Below, piece after piece: positions 8,560 to 17,146 of a DNA stretch of 64,000 bases (positions are counted from its first letter, which is position 1; each line of letters opens with the position of its first letter). The notes under the pieces were generated by a model. It saw nothing but the letters and a program-made list of their open reading frames with translations, was not told the DNA's origin and searched no databases. Both the position numbers and the translations under genes were made by a program. This DNA comes from Chryseobacterium oleae (GTDB lineage: Bacteria; Bacteroidota; Bacteroidia; Flavobacteriales; Weeksellaceae), in contig NZ_FOVD01000001.1 of assembly GCF_900115055.1 (NCBI RefSeq), positions 434,001 through 498,000 on the forward strand. Reading direction: 5' to 3'.

Positions 8560-9438
8560 ATGAAAAAAATAGGACTTTTCTTTCTTCTGATTTCATCTCT
8601 GGCAGTGGCTCAGAAATCTGTTTTGGAACAAAAAATAAATTCAATTACAGAAGGTAAAAAAGCAACGGTTGGAGTTTCGGTTCTTGGTTTTGAAAATAAT
8701 TTTAAATACAGTAAAAACGGAGATCAACCTCTTCCGACTTTAAGTGTATTCAAATTTCATATTGCCTGTACAGTACTGGATCTTGTAGATCAGGGAAAGC
8801 TGTCTCTGGATCAGAAACTTTTCTTCAAAAAGGAAGATATGCTGGAAAATACGTGGTCGCCGATCCGCGAAAAATATCCTGATGCTAATGTTTCATTGCC
8901 ATTAAGTGAAGTTCTGGACTACACCGTTGCATTAAGTGACAATAATGGCTGTGATGTCTTGTTAAGGCTTATCGGAGGTCCGCAGACCGTTCAGAAGTTT
9001 ATGGATTCGAAAGGAGTAAAAGGCTTCCAGATTAAGCACAACGAAGCTGAGATGCATAAAAGCTGGAAGGCTCTGTATGAGAATTACAGCACACCCAATT
9101 CTTCGGTTCAGGTCCTGAAAAAATTCTATGACGGAAAACTGCTTTCCAAAAAATCTACCGGTTATCTGATGCAGATCATGATCGGAACCAAAACCGGCAC
9201 CAATAAAATTATTGAACAGCTTCCCAAAAATACACCCGTAGCCCATAAAACCGGTTCTTCCGGAAAGAATGACAACGGCCTTACTGTTGCTGAAAATGAT
9301 ATGGGAATCATCACTCTTCCGAACGGAAAACATTACGCAATTACCGTATTTGTAAACGATTCCATGGAAACGGATGCGGTGAACTGTAAAATGGTTTCGG
9401 ATATTTCAAAGGCGGTCTGGGACGATTTTAATAAGTAA
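8560..9438 (+). CDS. bla: Class A beta-lactamase (CGA/CIA/CME-PER-like, ESBL-type subgroup)
   Basis: A periplasmic serine beta-lactamase of 292 aa with a signal peptide of about 18 residues (ending AVAQ). All class A motifs are present: Ser62-X-X-Lys65 (SVFK), Ser126-Asp127-Asn128 (SDN), the omega-loop Glu162 in NEAEMH (Ambler 166) and Lys230-Thr-Gly (KTGSSG). A His rather than Asn four residues after the omega-loop Glu (Ambler 170) marks the PER/CGA/CME subgroup, whose known members hydrolyse expanded-spectrum cephalosporins. The gene sits among ordinary chromosomal genes with no mobile element nearby, consistent with an intrinsic enzyme. The exact allele name cannot be assigned by eye. Confidence 0.93.
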   Translation: MKKIGLFFLLISSLAVAQKSVLEQKINSITEGKKATVGVSVLGFENNFKYSKNGDQPLPTLSVFKFHIACTVLDLVDQGKLSLDQKLFFKKEDMLENTWSPIREKYPDANVSLPLSEVLDYTVALSDNNGCDVLLRLIGGPQTVQKFMDSKGVKGFQIKHNEAEMHKSWKALYENYSTPNSSVQVLKKFYDGKLLSKKSTGYLMQIMIGTKTGTNKIIEQLPKNTPVAHKTGSSGKNDNGLTVAENDMGIITLPNGKHYAITVFVNDSMETDAVNCKMVSDISKAVWDDFNK

Positions 9439-9508
9439 AATATTAAGCTTATTTTTAAAGCTGAAAAACCGGTAGAATTTCATTTCTCCAATCCGGAAAA
9501 CTATTGAT

Positions 9509-9919
9509 ATGAAAAAAATAGTATTAACAACATTCCTGTTCTGTTCAGCGTTCCTTTTTTCGCAAAAGAGCATGAGCTATGTCCGTATAAGCTATGGCAG
9601 TATCTGTTGTGGAACACCTTCCACCAAGCCTGTGACAGATTATCTGAAAAAATTTGAGAAAAGCAATCAATTGAGAGCTTTTGAAGTTTTAAAACAGGGC
9701 GGATTGGGAAGAGAAGGTGAATTTAATTTATATATCGGAATTGATAAACTGGGTAAAAAACAGAAAACAGCTTTCTCAAAAGGCCTTCAGTCTGTTATTA
9801 CTTCACAAAACAAGACCAGAAAACAGGACAGTGACGGGAATGTGAATTTCGATCCGGCGGTGACTGTTTATAAATCCGATTTAACGGACCTTAAAAATTT
9901 AACTATCTATAAAAAATAA
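9509..9919 (+). CDS. Small secreted protein of unknown function (136 aa)
   Basis: A clear signal peptide (MKKIVLTTFLFCSAFLFSQ) precedes a basic mature domain of about 117 residues. It contains a Cys-Cys pair in SICCGTPS at about 31-38 and the segments YLKKFEKS and GREGEFNLY. I do not recognise a family. It lies 70 bp after the beta-lactamase gene and only 8 bp before the 3-hydroxyacyl-CoA dehydrogenase gene, so these may be cotranscribed, although their roles look unrelated. Confidence 0.7.
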   Translation: MKKIVLTTFLFCSAFLFSQKSMSYVRISYGSICCGTPSTKPVTDYLKKFEKSNQLRAFEVLKQGGLGREGEFNLYIGIDKLGKKQKTAFSKGLQSVITSQNKTRKQDSDGNVNFDPAVTVYKSDLTDLKNLTIYKK

Positions 9920-9927
9920 AAGAAAAA

Positions 9928-10821
9928 ATGATCAAAAACATTGTAGTTATTGGAGCTGGAACCATGGGGAATGGTATTGCGCACACTTTTGCACAAAGCG
10001 GATTCAAAGTAAATCTGGTAGATGTATCTCAGGATGCACTGGACAGAGGGCTGAAGACAATTACAACGAACCTTGACAGAATCATTGCAAAGGGAAACCT
10101 TACTGAAGAGCAAAAAGCGGAAACATTAGGAAACATTACCACTTTTACAGCCCTTCAGGATGCTGCCGGAAATGCAGATCTTATTGTAGAAGCCGCTACT
10201 GAAAACCAGGATCTGAAACTGAAGATCTTCGGACAAATGGATGAACTGGCACCTGCCAACTGTATTCTGGCGACCAATACCTCTTCTATTTCTATCACGA
10301 AAATCGCAGCGGCAACCAAAAGAGCTGACAAAGTGATCGGAATGCACTTTATGAACCCTGTTCCTATCATGAAACTGGTAGAAATCATCAAAGGATACTC
10401 TACGTCTAAAGAGACTTTCGATGTGATTTATGATATGAGTAAGACCTTAGGAAAAGTTCCTGTAGAAGTGAACGATTATCCTGGTTTCGTAGCGAACAGA
10501 ATTCTTATGCCGATGATCAATGAATCTATTGAAACGCTTTACAACGGAGTGGCTGGCGTAGAAGAAATTGATACGGTAATGAAACTTGGAATGGCACATC
10601 CGATGGGACCTCTTCAGCTGGCAGATTTTATCGGTCTTGATATCTGTCTGGCGATTCTTAATGTGATGTATGACGGGTTCAAGAATCCTAAATATGCTCC
10701 GAACCCACTTCTTGTAAACATGGTGATGGCTGGAAAACTTGGGGTAAAGTCCGGTGAAGGTTTCTACGATTATTCAGAAAGTAAAAAAGCTGAAAAAGTT
10801 TCAAAAATGTTTTTGAAATAA
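9928..10821 (+). CDS. 3-hydroxybutyryl-CoA (3-hydroxyacyl-CoA) dehydrogenase
   Basis: A 297-aa NAD(P)-dependent enzyme that interconverts 3-hydroxyacyl-CoA and 3-oxoacyl-CoA in short-chain fatty acid or butyrate metabolism. The N-terminal Rossmann motif is VIGAGTMGNG (about 8-16). The catalytic region shows Ser119/120 in NTSSISIT, His140 in GMHFMNPV with Glu152 a few turns on, and Asn190 in GFVANRI. The length and single-domain layout match stand-alone Hbd/PaaH enzymes, not the large fused FadB form. It starts 8 bp after the previous gene. Confidence 0.92.
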   Translation: MIKNIVVIGAGTMGNGIAHTFAQSGFKVNLVDVSQDALDRGLKTITTNLDRIIAKGNLTEEQKAETLGNITTFTALQDAAGNADLIVEAATENQDLKLKIFGQMDELAPANCILATNTSSISITKIAAATKRADKVIGMHFMNPVPIMKLVEIIKGYSTSKETFDVIYDMSKTLGKVPVEVNDYPGFVANRILMPMINESIETLYNGVAGVEEIDTVMKLGMAHPMGPLQLADFIGLDICLAILNVMYDGFKNPKYAPNPLLVNMVMAGKLGVKSGEGFYDYSESKKAEKVSKMFLK

Positions 10822-10842
10822 TTTTAAGTCAATAATTTTATT

Positions 10843-10850
10843 TATCTTTG
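10843..10850 (+). promoter_or_regulatory. -7 promoter element upstream of the 79-aa gene
   Basis: TATCTTTG is a perfect match to TAnnTTTG, 23 bases before the start codon at 10874. No well-spaced TTTG -33 box is visible; the nearest is 27 bases upstream. Confidence 0.5.
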
Positions 10851-10873
10851 ATTAAAGTTAAAATATTTAAAAA

Positions 10874-11113
10874 ATGAAATTACCAAAGTTTTTATTAGCA
10901 GACAATTCGGAATTTCCTGAAGATTTATTCGTAGTTCACACAGAATATCCAAGATTCATCTTAAACGTTGAGGAAGAAGAAGTTGAGTGGCTAGATGATT
11001 TGGAAGGTGACGATGAAGAAACTATGGCAGACGAGGCTACAAAAGTAGTAGAGGCTGCATTCAAATGGTGTGATGAAGAGTTGGCTAAGTACGACGAAGA
11101 AGAGGAAGAATAA
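10874..11113 (+). CDS. Small acidic conserved-type protein (79 aa)
   Basis: The product starts MKLPKFLLADNSEFPEDLF and becomes strongly acidic, ending in a Glu run. It has a Trp at about 38 (VEWLDDLEG) and a Cys in FKWCDEE. There is no signal peptide or membrane segment. Its folded-looking N-terminus suggests a small soluble protein, but I cannot assign a function. It has its own candidate promoter and a strong shared terminator, which supports it being a real single gene. Confidence 0.7.
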   Translation: MKLPKFLLADNSEFPEDLFVVHTEYPRFILNVEEEEVEWLDDLEGDDEETMADEATKVVEAAFKWCDEELAKYDEEEEE

Positions 11114-11130
11114 TAACGACCTAAACATAA

Positions 11131-11160
11131 AAAAAGGAACTCAAATTGAGTTCCTTTTTT
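11131..11160. terminator. Bidirectional terminator between convergent genes
   Basis: A near-perfect inverted repeat (AAAAAGGAACTCAA / TTGAGTTCCTTTTTT) gives a stem with a T-run on either strand. It lies between the acidic-protein gene and the convergent HslJ-like gene. Confidence 0.92.
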
Positions 11161-11163
11161 ATT

Positions 11164-11574
11164 TTATTCAGCTTTGTTGAATTTCAACAACAGAAGATTA
11201 TCTTTATACAATTCCAGTGTAGTTCCGGAAATCACATATTTATTAGCCTTCCCTACCATATCCATAAAGTTTTGCTCAACGCTCATATTGTTGCACATCA
11301 TTTTGGTAGATCCCATCTGTCCTGCCGAGAAATCACCGGTAGAAGGATCTATTTTAGCGGTTCCGAAATAGTTGTTGCACCCTCCGTTTCCATTGATCTT
11401 TTCCCCTTCAATATTCAGGGTTGGAACCTTACCTTTCACGTTTTCTGCCAATGTCCATTTTGTATTCGCCAATGAAGGCTGAGCCTTCCCTACTTTAGAA
11501 GCAGAAGCGCTGGACATGGTACCGCACGACGCCAGAATAGCAGCCGCACCTATACTTAAAAAAAGATTTTTCAT
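11164..11574 (-). CDS. META-domain (HslJ-like) lipoprotein
   Basis: A 136-aa protein with a lipoprotein signal (LASC lipobox, Cys at about 17). The META/HslJ fold follows: NTKWTLAEN at the start, the signature NGNGGCNNYFG near the middle, TKMMC, and a C-terminal LELYKDNLLLLKF strand. META-domain proteins are envelope proteins associated with heat shock and novobiocin resistance in other bacteria; molecular function is not settled. It is read towards the acidic-protein gene and ends at the shared terminator. Confidence 0.85.
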   Translation of the reverse strand: MKNLFLSIGAAAILASCGTMSSASASKVGKAQPSLANTKWTLAENVKGKVPTLNIEGEKINGNGGCNNYFGTAKIDPSTGDFSAGQMGSTKMMCNNMSVEQNFMDMVGKANKYVISGTTLELYKDNLLLLKFNKAE

Positions 11575-11715
11575 TTTTTTCTTTTTGAATTACTCAAATT
11601 TAAGGAAATTATATTATTTAAACGGGGCGCGGGGGATTTTATTACTTTTGGGAAGTTCTATTTTCGAATTAATTTTCCTTGTATTTTCCTGATAGCATAG
11701 ATCATATTTTATGTT

Positions 11716-12134
11716 TTGGCTAAAGCCAATTGATTGGGTTGATTATTTTAAAACGGGCTGAAGCCCGTTTCTATTGAATATCTATCATCAGATTTTAGTC
11801 TCTCGCCGATTTGGCTGATGAAACAGATTTTTTCGTATTGAAGTCAGAAAATTATTAACCGGAACTATGATCTGCGGAATCTGTGAGATCTGTGAGAACA
11901 AGAAACGGTTCTTTAATTTGGCTAAAGCCATTGTAGAATCGCAATCATTTGAAAGCGGGCTAAAGCCCGCTCCTATTGAATGATTATAGGAATGTTGTTT
12001 TCTCCCGCAGATCTTGCGGATTGAGCAGATTTTCTTATGCAGGAATTATATCATGAAATAATCTTCTGAATCTGCCTAACATTTGTTCAATCTACGCGAA
12101 AAAGGAAACAAAAAAACGGGCTAAAGCCCGTTTC
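11716..12134. repeat. Gene-free stretch with palindromic GGGCTAAAGCCC repeats and 'CTGCGGAATCTGTGAG'-type repeats
   Basis: The interval 11575-12155 holds no supportable gene. It carries two copies of a composite element: a short hairpin GGCTAAAGCC (about 11718 and 11921), then 30-40 bases on a larger palindrome around GGGCT(A/G)AAGCCC, followed by CTATTGAAT (about 11750-11781 and 11952-11983). A third palindrome lies at 12114. Between them are short words such as TCTGCGGAATCTGTGAG, CGCAGATCTTGCGG and GATTGAGCAGATTT that recur in other gaps of the window. Confidence 0.75.
12114..12134 (-). terminator. Terminator of pheT, built from the palindromic repeat
   Basis: AAACGGGCT / AGCCCGTTT palindrome 22 bases after the pheT stop. 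On the minus strand it is followed by a 7-base T-run, so this repeat copy appears to serve as an intrinsic terminator. Confidence 0.75.
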
Positions 12135-12155
12135 AATGATATATTTTTATCTGAA

Positions 12156-14558
12156 TTAAGATCTTAATTCTGCGTTGTATTCTTTCTGGAAAGCTTTGAT
12201 CAGAGAATCCATTACTTCGGAAATTTCTTTCTCTTCCAATGTTTTTTCTTCATTCAGAAGCTCAAAACTCATGGCATAAGACTTTTTCCCTTCCGGAAGG
12301 TTTTTCCCTTCATATACGTCGAATAGGTTGATTCCCTTAATGAAAGGAGACTTGTTCTTTTTCGCCGTTTCATAAAGATCCTGATAGTTTACGTTTTTAT
12401 CGATCAACAGGGCAAGGTCTCTTCTGATCTTGTTGAATTTAGGAATATCCTTAAACTTAAGTTCGTTTTTAGAACGTAATTCCTGTGCTAATTCAAGTTC
12501 GATTTCTGCGTAGAAACATTCCTGATCGATATCAAAATCTTTCAGCATTGCAGGAGATACTTTCCCTATTCTTACTAGCGTTTTTCCGTCTGCTTCATAA
12601 GCTAATGAATCAGAGAATCTATCGTCGGTTAAAGCCACTTCTTTATAACTAACAGCCAATCTTTCCAATAAAACTTTTACATAAGCTTTAAGGTTGTAGA
12701 AACTTACTGCAGATTTAGGCTGTAGCCAGTTTTCCGCGACATCTCTTCCTGTCACAAGGATTGCTAATTGCTTTCTTTCCTCGTATTTATCTTTTTTGTG
12801 GTAAATTTTCCCGAATTCGAAGAACTTGATATCCTGATTCTTTCTATTGATGTTGTACACTGCATTTTGAAGAAGACCTTCCAATAAAGATTTTCTCATG
12901 AACGCAAGGTCACCACTTAACGGATTCAGTAATTTTACAGCATCGGTTTCATCTTTTACAGAAGTCAGTGAGTTGTTCATCACTTCATTGAATCCAATGC
13001 TCTGTAAAGTTCTTGCCCAGTTGTTTTCCAGCTCGTCCTGATCGTTGGCGCTCAGCTTAACCGGTGTAAACGAAATTTTCTGTGGAGCATCGATCTTGTT
13101 GTATCCGTAGATTCTTAAGATTTCTTCAATCACATCAATTTCTCTGGTTACATCAGCTCTGTAAGCCGGTACAGAAATTTCAAGTCCGTTCTGGATCTCG
13201 TTTAAAACCTGGATTTCCAAAGCTTTTAAGATCTCTTTTACTTTTTCTCTGTGGATCTTTGTTCCTAGAATCTGTTCAATTTTTGAAAATCTGATGATCA
13301 CATAATTGTCCTCGATCTTCTTTGGATATTCCTCCAACAAATCTCCCACTAATTTTCCATCAGCAATTTCCTGGATCATTTTGATCGCGTGAGTGATTGC
13401 TGTTCTGGTAATATTCGGGTCTACTCCTCTTTCGAATCTGAAAGAAGCGTCTGTATTTAAACCATGAAATTTAGCTCCTTTTCTTACGGCAACCGGATTG
13501 AAGTAAGCACTTTCAAGGAAGATGGTTTTCGTTTCATCAGAAACCCCTGAATTGGCACCACCGAAAACTCCGGCAATACACATAGGATTATCTTTTCCGT
13601 CTTTGATCATCACCTCAGAACCATTTAAAGTTCTTTCAACACCATCTAAAGTCGTGAATTTTGTTCCTTCTTTTACCGTTCCTACTTTCACTTTACTTCC
13701 TGTGATCTTGTCTGCATCAAATGCATGAAGAGGCTGTCCGTATCCGTGAAGGATATAATTGGTAATATCTACAATATTGTTGATCGGGTTTAAACCGATC
13801 GCTTTTAATCTGTCTTTTAACCACGCCGGAGATTCTGCTACTTTTACATTTTCAATTACGGCTCCGATGTATCTTGGACATAACTCGGCATCCTCAACTT
13901 CTAAAGTAAAATTGTGTGAACCTTCGTTATTCAAAGCTTCAGAAGACACTTTTTCGAACGTTGATTTCTGCTGATTGGTGGAAAGGAATGCGTGAAGATC
14001 TCTCGCAACACCATAATGTGACATCGCATCTGTTCTGTTCGGCGTCAAACCGATTTCGATCACTTCATCATTAGCCAGTTCAAAATAATCTGCAAAGTTT
14101 TTCCCTACTTCATATTTCGTTTCATCCAGCACCATAATTCCTCCATGGTCTTCGCTAAGGCCAAGTTCGTCTTCCGCACAGATCATTCCCTGAGAAACCT
14201 CGCTTCTGATCTTCGCTTCTTTGATCTCAAAAAAGTTCCCGGTTTTGTCATAGATTTTAGTTCCTACAACAGCTACAGGTACAGTCTGTCCTGCTTCTAC
14301 GTTTGGAGCACCGCAAACAATATTCAATATTTTTCCGTTTCCTACGTCAACTGTTGTTTTCTTTAACTTATCTGCATTCGGATGTTTTTCGCAGGTCAAT
14401 ACTTTTCCTACAACAATACCTTCCAGGCTTCCTCTTACACTTTCAAATTTTTCTATCCCCTCTACTTCAAGACCTATATCTGTAAGGAATTCTCCGATTC
14501 TTTCAGTTTTCAGTTCCGTTTTGATAAAGTCTTTCAGCCAGTTGTTTGATATTTTCAT
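12156..14558 (-). CDS. pheT: Phenylalanine--tRNA ligase beta subunit
   Basis: An 800-aa subunit of the (alpha-beta)2 enzyme that charges tRNA-Phe. Domains are in the expected order: N-terminal MKISNNWLKDFI, a tRNA-binding OB fold near 40-150 (CEKHPNADKL, CGAPNV), the B3/B4 editing domain (around 210-400, HAFDADKI, NTDASFRFERGVDP), B5, the catalytic-like core (PLSGDLAFMRKSLLEGLL) and a C-terminal anticodon-binding FDX-ACB domain (FPKFNKIRRDLALLIDK-like). Length is normal for Bacteroidota. pheS is not in the window, so the subunits are unlinked here, as is often seen in this phylum. Confidence 0.97.
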   Translation of the reverse strand: MKISNNWLKDFIKTELKTERIGEFLTDIGLEVEGIEKFESVRGSLEGIVVGKVLTCEKHPNADKLKKTTVDVGNGKILNIVCGAPNVEAGQTVPVAVVGTKIYDKTGNFFEIKEAKIRSEVSQGMICAEDELGLSEDHGGIMVLDETKYEVGKNFADYFELANDEVIEIGLTPNRTDAMSHYGVARDLHAFLSTNQQKSTFEKVSSEALNNEGSHNFTLEVEDAELCPRYIGAVIENVKVAESPAWLKDRLKAIGLNPINNIVDITNYILHGYGQPLHAFDADKITGSKVKVGTVKEGTKFTTLDGVERTLNGSEVMIKDGKDNPMCIAGVFGGANSGVSDETKTIFLESAYFNPVAVRKGAKFHGLNTDASFRFERGVDPNITRTAITHAIKMIQEIADGKLVGDLLEEYPKKIEDNYVIIRFSKIEQILGTKIHREKVKEILKALEIQVLNEIQNGLEISVPAYRADVTREIDVIEEILRIYGYNKIDAPQKISFTPVKLSANDQDELENNWARTLQSIGFNEVMNNSLTSVKDETDAVKLLNPLSGDLAFMRKSLLEGLLQNAVYNINRKNQDIKFFEFGKIYHKKDKYEERKQLAILVTGRDVAENWLQPKSAVSFYNLKAYVKVLLERLAVSYKEVALTDDRFSDSLAYEADGKTLVRIGKVSPAMLKDFDIDQECFYAEIELELAQELRSKNELKFKDIPKFNKIRRDLALLIDKNVNYQDLYETAKKNKSPFIKGINLFDVYEGKNLPEGKKSYAMSFELLNEEKTLEEKEISEVMDSLIKAFQKEYNAELRS

Positions 14559-14867
14559 TTGCTCAATCTATTTTTAATTGATCACATCTAGGTTTTTGGC
14601 CATTAATCTGATCATTTTTATACGTTTCCAAGGTTAAAAAACCTTTTCCTTTTTTGAAAATCCATTAAAATTTTCCGCGCTACAAATGTCGTGTTTTTTT
14701 GAGAAACGGCGAAATTTAGAGCCCACTTTAAGAGAATAAGTTTTAATTTTTTTCAACCCTGTTTTAGTAAATTTAGCTTACTTTTTTAACAAAAATTGAA
14801 ACTATTTGTTACGATTATATCATGATTGATCTTCAAAATCATGGAGATAACGTATAAAGTATGCTAT
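14559..14867. other. Intergenic region upstream of pheT, no gene seen
   Basis: About 310 bases of AT-rich DNA. It holds a small hairpin near 14630-14645 (AAGGTT / AACCTT) but no open frame with coding character, and no TAnnTTTG element that I can place on the minus strand. It presumably contains the pheT promoter and the end of the M23 peptidase transcript. Confidence 0.5.
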
Positions 14868-15701
14868 TTAATATTCTTTTGAATAGGTCCTTTTCTCAAC
14901 CAGATATTCTATTTTACTTCCATCTCCAATTCTGAAAAGAGTTTTTAGTGGTTTTCTAAATTTCTGTCCTTCCAATCTGGGAAGATAGCATATAAAATGA
15001 AGGTGTGGTCCTTTGCTCCATCCGGTATTTCCACTCAATCCGATGACATCTCCTTTATTTACCCTATCTCCGACATTTACCTTAACTCCATTTTGTTTTA
15101 AATGATAATATTGGGCAAAGCTTCCGTCCGAGTGTAAAATGGTAATATAATTAGCCTGATCTGCGCAGCTTTTTTTGGCGCATCCTGTATTATTATGTTT
15201 CACCACATCCGTTACCAATCCTTCTCTAGCCGCAACAATTTCCGTCCCTTCAGGCATGGTAAAGTCCAAAGAATTTTCATTTTGATGAGAAAACAGTCCA
15301 TTATACCCTTGATTGACTGTAAAAGATTTTCCTTTTGCAAATGGAAGAATATATTGATAATCCGAGTCATACTTTTCTAAAGTAACATCTCCCACATACA
15401 TTTCATAACCGGGCATCTTTTTCACGGCCCACTTTTTTGTTTTATCATTGATCATAAAATAAGTCACTTTATTTTTCACTGATTTAGCAGGCATGACCTG
15501 TATCTGTTTAAAGGCTTCAGGGGCTTTCATATTCTCTAATTCCGGCATCCCGGAAAATACAAAAGACATTGGGTAAATCTCCAGATTATCTGCATAAAGC
15601 ACCAAAGTATCACCTTTCTTTTCATGGTATACTTTGATGTTTTTTTGAGAAAATAAATTGATAAATGATAGTAGTAAGGTGAATATAAGTATTCTTTTCA
15701 T
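14868..15701 (-). CDS. Secreted M23-family metallopeptidase
   Basis: I chose the ATG at 15699-15701 (MKRILIF, 277 aa) because it begins directly at a signal peptide ending in FSQK. An upstream ATG at 15716 would abut the T-run of the dnaN terminator. The C-terminal half is a zinc peptidase of the LytM/M23 type: His139 and Asp146 in HQNENSLDF, His200 in FAQYYHLK, and His233-X-His235 in GPHLHF. Such enzymes cut peptide bridges of peptidoglycan or, when degenerate, act as activators. All zinc-site residues are present here, so it is probably active. It acts in the envelope or outside the cell. Confidence 0.87.
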   Translation of the reverse strand: MKRILIFTLLLSFINLFSQKNIKVYHEKKGDTLVLYADNLEIYPMSFVFSGMPELENMKAPEAFKQIQVMPAKSVKNKVTYFMINDKTKKWAVKKMPGYEMYVGDVTLEKYDSDYQYILPFAKGKSFTVNQGYNGLFSHQNENSLDFTMPEGTEIVAAREGLVTDVVKHNNTGCAKKSCADQANYITILHSDGSFAQYYHLKQNGVKVNVGDRVNKGDVIGLSGNTGWSKGPHLHFICYLPRLEGQKFRKPLKTLFRIGDGSKIEYLVEKRTYSKEY

Positions 15702-15717
15702 TAAATTCAGGTCCATT

Positions 15718-15747
15718 AAAAAAGAGACTGGATGCCCAGTCTCTTTT
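15718..15747 (-). terminator. Intrinsic terminator of dnaN
   Basis: AAAAGAGACTG / CAGTCTCTTTT stem with a 6-base loop. On the minus strand it ends in six T, 20 bases after the dnaN stop. Confidence 0.9.
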
Positions 15748-15767
15748 AGTTGTATATATAATTGATC

Positions 15768-16898
15768 TTACAATCCGATTACCGGCATTGATAACATCAG
15801 GATGTTTTCGCTTTCTTCAAGGCCGTCAAGAGGTTCGATGATCCCCGGTCTGTTCGGTTGAGACATTTTCATAGTGATATCGTCAGAACCTAAAATGGTA
15901 AGCATTTCCGTTAAGAACTTAGAGCTGAAACCGATGTTGATATCTTCTCCGTTATAGTCGCAAGGGATCTGCATATCTGCTTTGTTTGCGTATTCCGTAT
16001 CTTCTGCGTGAAGGTGAAGGATATTGGCAGACAGTTTAAATCTTACCTGGTTAGTAGATTTGTTAGACATGATGGATGCTCTTTTGATCGCTCCTAAAAG
16101 AAGGTTTCTGTTGATCGTCAGTACATTTGGATTTTCCTTCGGGATTACAGCTGTGTAGTTAGGATATTTCCCGTCTATCAGTCTGCAGATCCAGATATGT
16201 TTTCCAAAAGTAAATTTAGCCATATTCTCATTGAAGTCGATCTTAACGTCTTCGTTTGAGCTGGCAAGGATATTTTTGAAAATGTTCAAAGGCTTTTTAG
16301 GCATGATGAATTCCATAGGTTCGGCATTCATCAGGTCTGTTCTTTTATATACAACCAATCTGTGAGAATCGGTAGAAACAAAATTGGTTTCATTTTCTCC
16401 AAACTGGAACAATACGCCTGTCATTACAGGACGGAGAGAGTCATTACTGGTTGCAAAAAGCGTGTTCGTCAATGCTTCAGATAAAACTCCGGCAGGCATC
16501 GCTACACTTTGAGAGGCATCAAATTCCGGAAGTTCAGGATAATCATCTGCATTATCCAGTGCTACCGCGAAATTGTCTTTTTCATCTAAAATCTCAAGCT
16601 GGCTCCCGGTTCCTTCTGCATTATCTTTCACAACGAACGTCAGAGGCTGTTCACCATACGTCTTGATAAAATCCTGAAAAATTTTAGCAGGAACGGCAAA
16701 TTTACCCGAATCGTCAGACTTTACCTCCAAAGAAGTAACAAGAGTAGTCTCGCCATCAGAAGCTGTAATGGTAACGTTATTTCCGTCTAATTCAAAAAGA
16801 TAGTTTTCTAAAATCGGTCTCGATTGAGAGCTTGATATTACGCCACTTACAGTTTGCAATGCTTTCTGCAGTTCACCACTTGAAATAATAAATTTCAT
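15768..16898 (-). CDS. dnaN: DNA polymerase III subunit beta (sliding clamp)
   Basis: A 376-aa processivity clamp that rings DNA and tethers polymerase III. The three-domain clamp is recognisable by MKFIISSGELQKALQ at the start, SRPILENYLFEL, KFAVPAKIFQDFIK, MTGVLFQF, the DSHRLVVYK segment in domain 2, and the C-terminal NILMLSMPVIGL close. It is not next to dnaA or recF; in this window it lies alone between the M23 peptidase and dgkA. A TATATTTG element is 22 bases upstream and a strong terminator follows. Confidence 0.97.
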   Translation of the reverse strand: MKFIISSGELQKALQTVSGVISSSQSRPILENYLFELDGNNVTITASDGETTLVTSLEVKSDDSGKFAVPAKIFQDFIKTYGEQPLTFVVKDNAEGTGSQLEILDEKDNFAVALDNADDYPELPEFDASQSVAMPAGVLSEALTNTLFATSNDSLRPVMTGVLFQFGENETNFVSTDSHRLVVYKRTDLMNAEPMEFIMPKKPLNIFKNILASSNEDVKIDFNENMAKFTFGKHIWICRLIDGKYPNYTAVIPKENPNVLTINRNLLLGAIKRASIMSNKSTNQVRFKLSANILHLHAEDTEYANKADMQIPCDYNGEDINIGFSSKFLTEMLTILGSDDITMKMSQPNRPGIIEPLDGLEESENILMLSMPVIGL

Positions 16899-16919
16899 AG
16901 ATTTAAAAATAAGTTTCTA

Positions 16920-16927
16920 CAAATATA
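16920..16927 (-). promoter_or_regulatory. -7 promoter element for dnaN
   Basis: On the minus strand this reads TATATTTG, a perfect TAnnTTTG match, ending 21 bases before the dnaN start. No -33 TTTG at the expected spacing is visible. Confidence 0.5.
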
Positions 16928-17125
16928 ATAAATAGAAACTATAATGAAAAAAATAATCATAGGGAGTTTTTCACAAATATCACTAATTGGTTTTCAGACT
17001 TGACATTAAGCCCGGATTTAATTTTTTAAACGGAAGATTTCAGAAACTGCCTCTTTTTTATGATAAGGGCCTGTTAATTTTGAAAACAGAGATTCAACCT
17101 TCCCCTTTCATCAAAATACAAATAC

Positions 17126-17133
17126 TATATTTG
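17126..17133 (+). promoter_or_regulatory. -7 promoter element for dgkA
   Basis: TATATTTG (TAnnTTTG) ends 13 bases before the dgkA start. No clear -33 box is visible at 17-23 bases upstream. Confidence 0.45.
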
Positions 17134-17146
17134 TGAAAAAGAATCC

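Noticed and set aside
11146..11475. 109-codon plus-strand frame over the HslJ-like gene
   Set aside because: It starts inside the bidirectional terminator and is antisense to a recognised META-domain gene.
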